Shown: piece after piece, positions 59,875-64,000 of the stretch
Layout of the letters: each line of letters opens with the position of its first letter
Numbering within the stretch: position 1 is the stretch's first letter
DNA from: JAHRVQ01 sp029941905
Lineage (GTDB): Bacteria; Pseudomonadota; Gammaproteobacteria; Pseudomonadales; Azotimanducaceae
DNA length: 64,000 nucleotides
Direction: 5' to 3'
Assembly: GCA_029941905.1 (NCBI GenBank)
Contig: JAPYTQ010000017.1
Location: 39,459-103,458 of the forward strand
Program-made: the position numbers and the translations under genes
Notes under the pieces: model-generated
The model's database searches: none
What the model saw: the letters and a program-made list of their open reading frames with translations, nothing else
What the model was told of the DNA's origin: nothing

Positions 59875-61392
59875 TCAGTTCACTGAACGATCGGTAGATT
59901 CCCAGTAAGGCGCCCTCAATTCCCTCTTCAGCACTTTACCAGGCCCTGATTTGGGCAACGGCTCGTGTTGAATGTCAATGGCCTTGGGCACCTTGTAACC
60001 GGCAATGTGTTCCCGGCAAAAATCAATAATCTCCGCAGGATCTACATTGCTATGTTCTGCCCGGGGCACAACAACGGCATGCACTGCCTCTCCCCATTTT
60101 TCATCCGGTACGCCGAAGGCCGCGGCTTCCAGAACAGCGGGATGTTTGTACAAAATCTCTTCAACTTCGGTGGAGTAGACATTCTCTCCTCCACTCACAA
60201 TCATGTCCTTGGAACGATCCACCAGGAACAAGTAACCAGCCGCATCGAGGTAACCCAGGTCACCGGTCCAGTAATCACCATTTTTTAGTACTGTGGCGGT
60301 TTGCTCTTCCTTATTCCAGTACCCCTTCATCACATTGGTGCCAGCGACAACTACTTCTCCGACTTCGCCGGTTGGCATTTCGTTACCTTCTGGGTCGCAA
60401 ATGCTCACGTAACAACCAATCACCGATCTGCCACAGGAACGAGCCCTCGGATCATCAACAAGTTTTTCTTCATTACACAAAATTGTGGCCAGGGGTGACA
60501 GCTCCGTAGCGCCGTAGACTTCAACCATCTGGGCGCTGGGAAAAGCGCTGCTGGTACGGCGAATCACTTCAGTCGCGATGGGAGAGCCGCCGTGGGCGAG
60601 AATTTCCAGGCTATCTGTCTTACGTGGATTCGAATGCTGTTCTTCCGCCAACGCCGATAACATGGTGGGCACGCCCAGGGTGATGTTAATCTCATGTTTC
60701 TCGATCAGGTCGAGAGCTACTTTTGGGTCGAATGTGCCCAACGATATTTGACATGAGCCCAGCCATATAGCACCAAGAATCCCGTTGGAACCAGCGGCGT
60801 GGAACATTGGCGCCATGACCAGGATTCGATCTTCGGAAGTCTGGGGAATCGTTGCCAACCAGTTATGCGTGTTGGCGATCAAATTGCGATGGGTCAACAT
60901 GACCCCCTTGCTGGCACCGGTGGTACCACCGGTATAAAACAACCCGGCTAGTGCATCTTCATCCGGATCCTCACCAAGAACAGCCTCACTGGCCTGATCT
61001 AACAACGCTTCATAGTCATTTGGCAGGGTGATCACGTGATCAACTATTTCCGCCAATTCGCCGAGTTCGGTCCGATCGGTAATTAGGATTTTGGCCCCAG
61101 AGTCTTTTAATGCGTAGGCTAACTCAGGCATTGCGTGACGGGTGTTCATCGGCACCACGACCATGCCACCAGCAGGAACACCTACATAAGTCTCCACATA
61201 CTGGTGTGAATTGTTGGCCAGGATAGCGACTCGGTCACCCTTTTGAGCCCCCTTTGACCTTAAACCCCCAACCAACAAACTGCAGCGGCGCCATAAGTCT
61301 GCATAGGTAAATTCGACATCATCGTTGATCAGCGCGATTTCTTGCGGGCCAATTTGCATGGCCCGCTTCAATGGATCGATCAGTGTGTGCAT
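59875..61392 (-). CDS. AMP-dependent acyl-CoA synthetase/ligase
   Basis: This 505-residue ANL-superfamily enzyme has the P-loop motif YTGGTTGASKGVMLTHRN (around residue 155), EVYGATELSP, WTGDLGYLDAAGYLFLVDRSKDMIVSGGENVYSTEVEE, and the C-terminal catalytic Lys in PLPKSGPGKVLKREL. It activates a carboxylic acid to its CoA thioester via an acyl-adenylate. Length and motifs match medium/long-chain or aromatic acid ligases (FadD/FadD3-like). It probably feeds the acyl-CoA dehydrogenase and CoA-transferase pathways of the left part of the window, though it lies in the decaying region and seems intact. Confidence 0.9.
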   Translation of the reverse strand: MHTLIDPLKRAMQIGPQEIALINDDVEFTYADLWRRCSLLVGGLRSKGAQKGDRVAILANNSHQYVETYVGVPAGGMVVVPMNTRHAMPELAYALKDSGAKILITDRTELGELAEIVDHVITLPNDYEALLDQASEAVLGEDPDEDALAGLFYTGGTTGASKGVMLTHRNLIANTHNWLATIPQTSEDRILVMAPMFHAAGSNGILGAIWLGSCQISLGTFDPKVALDLIEKHEINITLGVPTMLSALAEEQHSNPRKTDSLEILAHGGSPIATEVIRRTSSAFPSAQMVEVYGATELSPLATILCNEEKLVDDPRARSCGRSVIGCYVSICDPEGNEMPTGEVGEVVVAGTNVMKGYWNKEEQTATVLKNGDYWTGDLGYLDAAGYLFLVDRSKDMIVSGGENVYSTEVEEILYKHPAVLEAAAFGVPDEKWGEAVHAVVVPRAEHSNVDPAEIIDFCREHIAGYKVPKAIDIQHEPLPKSGPGKVLKRELRAPYWESTDRSVN

Positions 61393-61641
61393 TCGCTGTT
61401 TGTCCTTTTCGTGTTCAGGTTTGTGTTCTTTCGACTATAAGAAGCGAAATACTACTCGATTTATCCTCGAAGGACAGCAGCAACTACCATATTGGTACAC
61501 GAAAACAGGTTCGATCATGACAAATCACGAATTGACACTTTGTCATAATTGCTGTTATCTCGGAACCCCATAACATAATACTAGCGCCTCTACAGCAAGA
61601 GATTTACGCTGGGTTTTACGCTATCAACGTGACAGGAAACC

Positions 61642-62055
61642 ATGATCGATACCGGCCCACATCGTCTTGACAAGGTGCGCACAATTCTCAGCCCGGATGG
61701 CGCTGCTCACTTGAAAACAGATAGCCCGACATTCTATGCAGACCTGGACAATGAGTTCGGCGACTTCAGCGGCCACATGTTATGTTCCCAGCACAGCTTC
61801 GATGAACCCTGGGGAGTGTGGGAGATTCACCCTCATGGAGATGAATGGGTTTACCTGCTGAGTGGTGATACTGATTTCGTTTTAATGGTGGATGGCGAAG
61901 AAGAAACCATCCGGGTATCAACACCCGGTACTTATGTTATTGTGCCAAAAGGCGTCTGGCATACGGCGAAGCCACACTCGCCGACCACCATGTTATTCGT
62001 AACACCTGGCCAAGGCACGATTAATGCGTTGGAACCCGGCGGCGAACCGCTTTAA
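61642..62055 (+). CDS. cupin-domain protein
   Basis: This 137-residue single cupin has motif 1 in EIHPHGDEWVYLLSGDTDFVL (H-x-H, E and later G) and motif 2 in PGTYVIVPKGVWHTAKPH (the His ligand). Metal binding through H-H-E-H is likely. Small cupins of this kind are isomerases, dioxygenase-like or metal-storage proteins; no specific role can be given. It is divergent from the acyl-CoA ligase, with 249 bp between the starts that hold no further gene. Confidence 0.85.
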   Translation: MIDTGPHRLDKVRTILSPDGAAHLKTDSPTFYADLDNEFGDFSGHMLCSQHSFDEPWGVWEIHPHGDEWVYLLSGDTDFVLMVDGEEETIRVSTPGTYVIVPKGVWHTAKPHSPTTMLFVTPGQGTINALEPGGEPL

Positions 62056-62428
62056 GATTCCAGATGGTTTTGGCTTTGATTCGTTTGACTTCTCTATAGG
62101 AGAATCGATAATAGTCGCATGTTTGCAATCGGCTATTCTATTTTCAGTACCTTTGCTGTTGAACGGATAGAGGAGCACATATACCCGGTTCTTATCTGAA
62201 GGCCATTCCTTGGGAGGTACCGGATTTCTCAATTGGATCCCATTCGGATGTACTGATTCAGTTACATCGTGATTCCTTGGATCAAGGATATGCTGTTGAT
62301 TCCAGCTTCCACAATTATTTGATGGTACCCTGCAAACAGTAGGGAGGCTAGTGATCACAGTTTAGTCTAGGTAAATTTCGGTAAGAAAAATCAGCTGCCT
62401 CGAGGCAGCACAAACAAGGACAAGTTAA
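62056..62428. other. gap with one doubtful minus-strand frame
   Basis: This 373-bp gap contains a minus-strand open frame 61993-62358 (121 codons) with segments such as RNPVPPKEWPSDKNRVYVLL and KHATIIDSPIEKSN. It overlaps the 3' end of the cupin gene by 63 bp, has no clear ribosome site and matches no family I know. I regard it as doubtful. CTGCCTCGAGGCAG at 62395-62408 is a perfect 14-base palindrome shortly before the DUF1330 gene. Confidence 0.3.
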
Positions 62429-62725
62429 ATGGCTGGCTACTTAATCGCAAATTACAATATTACTAACCAGGAAGGGTATCAGACCTACATTGCTGCCGTT
62501 GGGCCGACAATAATTGCTCATGGGGGTGAGATATTGGTCGCTGGTCCAGGCAGTGAAGCCGTCGAAGGAGAACCTGGTGCCGTAACGGTTGTACTCAAAT
62601 TTTCGTCGAAAGACGCACTTCGGTCCTGGTACGACTCTCCAGAGTATCAAGAAATTATTCATCATCGCACCGACAACACACAAGGGAGCCTCGTGTTTGC
62701 CGACGAGTTTGTGATGCCGAGTTGA
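62429..62725 (+). CDS. DUF1330 family protein
   Basis: This 98-residue dimeric alpha/beta-barrel (ferredoxin-like) protein belongs to the DUF1330 family: GYLIANYNITNQEGYQTYIAAVGPTIIAHGGEILVAG at the start, then EPGAVTVVLKFSSKDALRSWYDSPEYQEIIHHRTDNTQGSLVFADEF. All conserved strand and helix blocks are present, so the gene is intact. The catalytic role is unknown; relatives appear in degradative clusters. A palindrome (62395-62408) lies in the 5' leader. It is the last intact gene before the IS30 remnant and gene cassettes. Confidence 0.9.
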   Translation: MAGYLIANYNITNQEGYQTYIAAVGPTIIAHGGEILVAGPGSEAVEGEPGAVTVVLKFSSKDALRSWYDSPEYQEIIHHRTDNTQGSLVFADEFVMPS

Positions 62726-62782
62726 ACGTCGTTAGTTAACTCATTGTGCGGGTCCGGGCAGCGTTACAGGGGCTCGTCCAGG

Positions 62783-63049
62783 TTAGCCGCAGATTCGGCA
62801 GCCAGTGTCCCAAGTGAGCGACTTGTAAAGCTCTTGGTAGCTTGTGTGCGTGCTTGATTAAAGCACTGATGACGGTCTCAGAATCCGCAGCTTTCAGTTT
62901 TGCCATCATGACATAACGTGTTTGACGCTCGACCAAAGTCTCAATCTGGCTGTTGTTTGTACCGATGAATAAATCACCTTCCCAATGTCTGGCACAGCAT
63001 GATTTTCTACTGAAGCTGGACGCCCCCTAATCGAGATCGTGTTGTTAAT
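62783..63049 (-). mobile_element. IS30-family transposase remnant
   Basis: In three frames on the minus strand one can read ISIRGRPASVENHAVPD, then HWEGDLFIGTNNSQIETL and VERQTRYVMMAKLKAADSE, TVISALIKHAHKLP, then ELYKSLTWDTG. This is the order of the IS30 DDE catalytic domain (GHWEGDL carries the first Asp; SLTWD the second), with at least two frameshifts and a stop after TWDTGCRICG. The N-terminal HTH part and the final Glu region are missing, and no terminal inverted repeats are recognisable. It is dead. Confidence 0.85.
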
Positions 63050-63244
63050 GACGAGAGCGTCTCTTAGGGCGAGTGCGCCTGAGATGCGGTATTGCGGGCA
63101 ACAGACGGCTGTAAAATTATTTCCCGGAAAGCCTCCAGTCGGCCCAGAAGCAGACATCCGAGGGTTTGCATTACTTCTGGGATGTGTGGAAATATGTCCA
63201 CCTTTCTTAAAGGATGAGTGGCGTATGTTCCATCTACCATATTG

Positions 63245-63718
63245 TTATGTGACATGGGATAACCGATGCTAAACACAGCCTCTTGCCATTGCGGTGCTGT
63301 CATTATGTTGCTTTCGAAGAAGCCTTCAGAGATCTTCGAATGCAATTGCTCAATCTGTCGTAGGCTTGGCGTACTTTGGGCATACTACCCGTGTGATGAC
63401 GTAATATTCAAAAAGGGCAAAAGCACCACGAACATATACACTTGGAACAAAAAGATTCTGGAATTTCATAGCTGCTCTGAATGTGGTTGTACCACACACT
63501 GGGTCGCAACTGATCTAAGCTTTCGAGAAAAAATGGGTGTCAACGCCAGACTTATAGATGGGTTAAGTCCTACAAACACTGCACTGGGGCACGTAGACCA
63601 TGGAGAAATCAAGTGGTTCTGGACACGCGAGTCACGCACATAACAAGCGCTTGAACTCATTCCGGCCTCCGGCCTCCATTGGGACGCTCCGCCCTGCTGC
63701 ACGCCCCTTATGCTGGCG
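63245..63718 (+). mobile_element. integron-type gene cassette
   Basis: The boundaries are inferred. The right end is the G of GTTAGGC in the attC site at 63641-63724. The cassette's own R'' core (CACATAAC, 63638-63645) should be complementary to the 5' end of the cassette, and GTTATGTG occurs at 63244-63251, giving a 474-bp unit starting TTATGTG. The unit contains one gene (63266-63643) immediately after the left end, as in typical cassettes. No attC-like structure precedes 63244 and no integrase gene is in the window, so this is an integrase-less cassette group or the insertion of a cassette at a secondary site. Confidence 0.7.
63266..63643 (+). CDS. GFA/CENP-V family zinc protein
   Basis: This 125-residue protein has the Cys pattern of the glutathione-dependent formaldehyde-activating (GFA) family: SCHCG near residue 7, ECNCSICRRLGVLWAYYP at about 30, and HSCSECGCTTHW at about 75. 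Two zinc ions are expected. GFA-family proteins bind or transfer glutathione adducts; most have no proven activity. It fills an integron-type cassette between GTTATGT at 63244 and the attC site; cassettes often carry such small stress or adaptation genes. Its TAA stop is the first base triplet of the attC. Confidence 0.87.
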   Translation: MLNTASCHCGAVIMLLSKKPSEIFECNCSICRRLGVLWAYYPCDDVIFKKGKSTTNIYTWNKKILEFHSCSECGCTTHWVATDLSFREKMGVNARLIDGLSPTNTALGHVDHGEIKWFWTRESRT

Positions 63719-63724
63719 TTAGGC
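63641..63724 (+). repeat. attC recombination site
   Basis: The site begins TAACAAGCGC and ends GCTGGCGTTAGGC, with a perfect GTTRRRY core (GTTAGGC, 63718-63724) and central GC-rich complementary parts (CCGGCCTCC, GGGACGCTCCGCCC, CGCCCCTTATG). This is the layout of attC elements of marine gammaproteobacterial integrons. It is 84 bp long, in the usual 57-141 bp range. The 5' side core reads CACATAAC, which matches the 5' end of the cassette in inverse orientation. Confidence 0.85.
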
Positions 63725-63729
63725 ATCAG

Positions 63730-63996
63730 ATGAATATCCAAGACCTCTGAGCACTCGGAGAACTGATAGCGGCAGTTGCTGTTTTCGCGTCGTTACTTTT
63801 TGTTGGCTACCAGCTTCGCCAAGGCGGTGCGATCGAAAAGGCGAATGCTCAACGTGACCTTCTGCGGCAAGTCGCAGAATGGATGTCCTTAACATCTGAA
63901 GACTCTCTATTGTTTGAGGCGGTGCGTGAATGTTTGTTCGAATATGATGATGCGGAACCAATAGTAAAAGATCACTTCAATCAGTCGGCCGCTTAA
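63730..63996 (+). pseudogene. second cassette gene, small membrane protein with UGA at codon 7
   Basis: Six bases after the attC an ATG (63730) opens MNIQDL, then TGA (63748-63750), then 81 codons in the same frame: ALGELIAAVAVFASLLFVGY, QLRQGGAIEKANAQRDLLRQ, VAEWMSLTSEDSLLFEAVRE and on to TAA at 63996. N-termini of the form M-x-(I/L)-Q-x-L-G-A-(L/I)-GE are common in small one-helix membrane proteins of cassettes, so the TGA most likely replaces a Gly codon (GGA). No start codon after the TGA would keep the membrane helix in full. The second cassette's attC is outside the window. Confidence 0.65.
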
Positions 63997-64000
63997 CTAG

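Noticed and set aside
63660..63720. Terminator hairpin after the GFA gene
   Set aside because: The complementary segments are better explained by the attC site, which has the required core sequences at both ends and no T-tract.
1..64000. CRISPR array
   Set aside because: No set of regularly spaced identical repeats with unique spacers. The tandem arrays found are directly adjoining, degenerate and have 13-17 bp periods.

Overview
The window looks like chromosome of a free-living, probably marine, heterotrophic gammaproteobacterium. CmoA/CmoB tRNA-wobble enzymes, Bax-type glucosaminidase, UvrA, an RluA-type pseudouridine synthase and a TPP-riboswitch thiamine operon with a TonB receptor argue for Gammaproteobacteria. 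Several acyl-CoA dehydrogenases, a CaiB/BaiF CoA-transferase, an AMP-dependent acyl-CoA ligase, sulfatase and DUF3604 remnants and a phytanoyl-CoA dioxygenase fragment fit an aerobic lipid/organosulfate degrader. No genus can be named from the sequence alone.

Layout. 0-5 kb: two VOC proteins (one frameshifted), an N-acyl-D-amino-acid deacylase-type amidohydrolase, a Nudix hydrolase and a beta-helical DUF4097-like protein. 5.2-11.6 kb: a tight minus-strand run of paired acyl-CoA dehydrogenases, an acetolactate-synthase-like ThDP enzyme, an aldehyde dehydrogenase and a Bax-like hydrolase. 11.7-27.9 kb: household and repair genes (uvrA, ligD with PE-LIG-POL order, cinA-like, WYL regulator, metallophosphoesterases, a third acyl-CoA dehydrogenase, and a PspA/IM30-like protein behind two palindromic sites). 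27.9-31.9 kb: TPP riboswitch, TonB receptor, YkoF-like thiamine-binding protein, PnuC/PnuT transporter and a thiamine-kinase-like phosphotransferase, i.e. outer-membrane uptake to phosphorylation in one unit. 32-50.3 kb: S9 peptidase, MFS exporter, two esterases, RluA-like enzyme, a MoxR ATPase/VWA pair, a CmoA-membrane protein-CmoB-GDPD run, HNH nuclease, two phosphoesterases and a CoA-transferase.

At 51.78 kb lies tRNA-Arg(TCG). To its right, up to the window end, the sequence changes character and looks like a decaying genomic island. It holds a shredded DUF3604 gene, a GC-rich arylsulfatase with two in-frame stops, a phytanoyl-CoA dioxygenase fragment, a TIR-TPR gene with an in-frame amber stop, a second TIR fragment, a DUF1801 fragment and an IS30 remnant. 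At the far right is an integron-type gene cassette (GFA-family protein) with a good attC site, followed by a second cassette whose small membrane-protein gene carries a UGA at codon 7. Intact genes (alpha/beta hydrolase, acyl-CoA ligase, cupin, DUF1330) are interspersed.

Two unexplained non-coding patterns stand out. First, four genes end in short degenerate tandem arrays (periods 13, 15, 16 and 17 bp) whose first copy contains the stop codon, and one gene start sits in a similar array. Second, two families of short palindromic intergenic repeats recur: GTGTAGTGTCCTACAC, four copies, and one based on GACCTTAATCAGAGGTTCCC, three copies. All calls come from reading the sequence; no database search was run.
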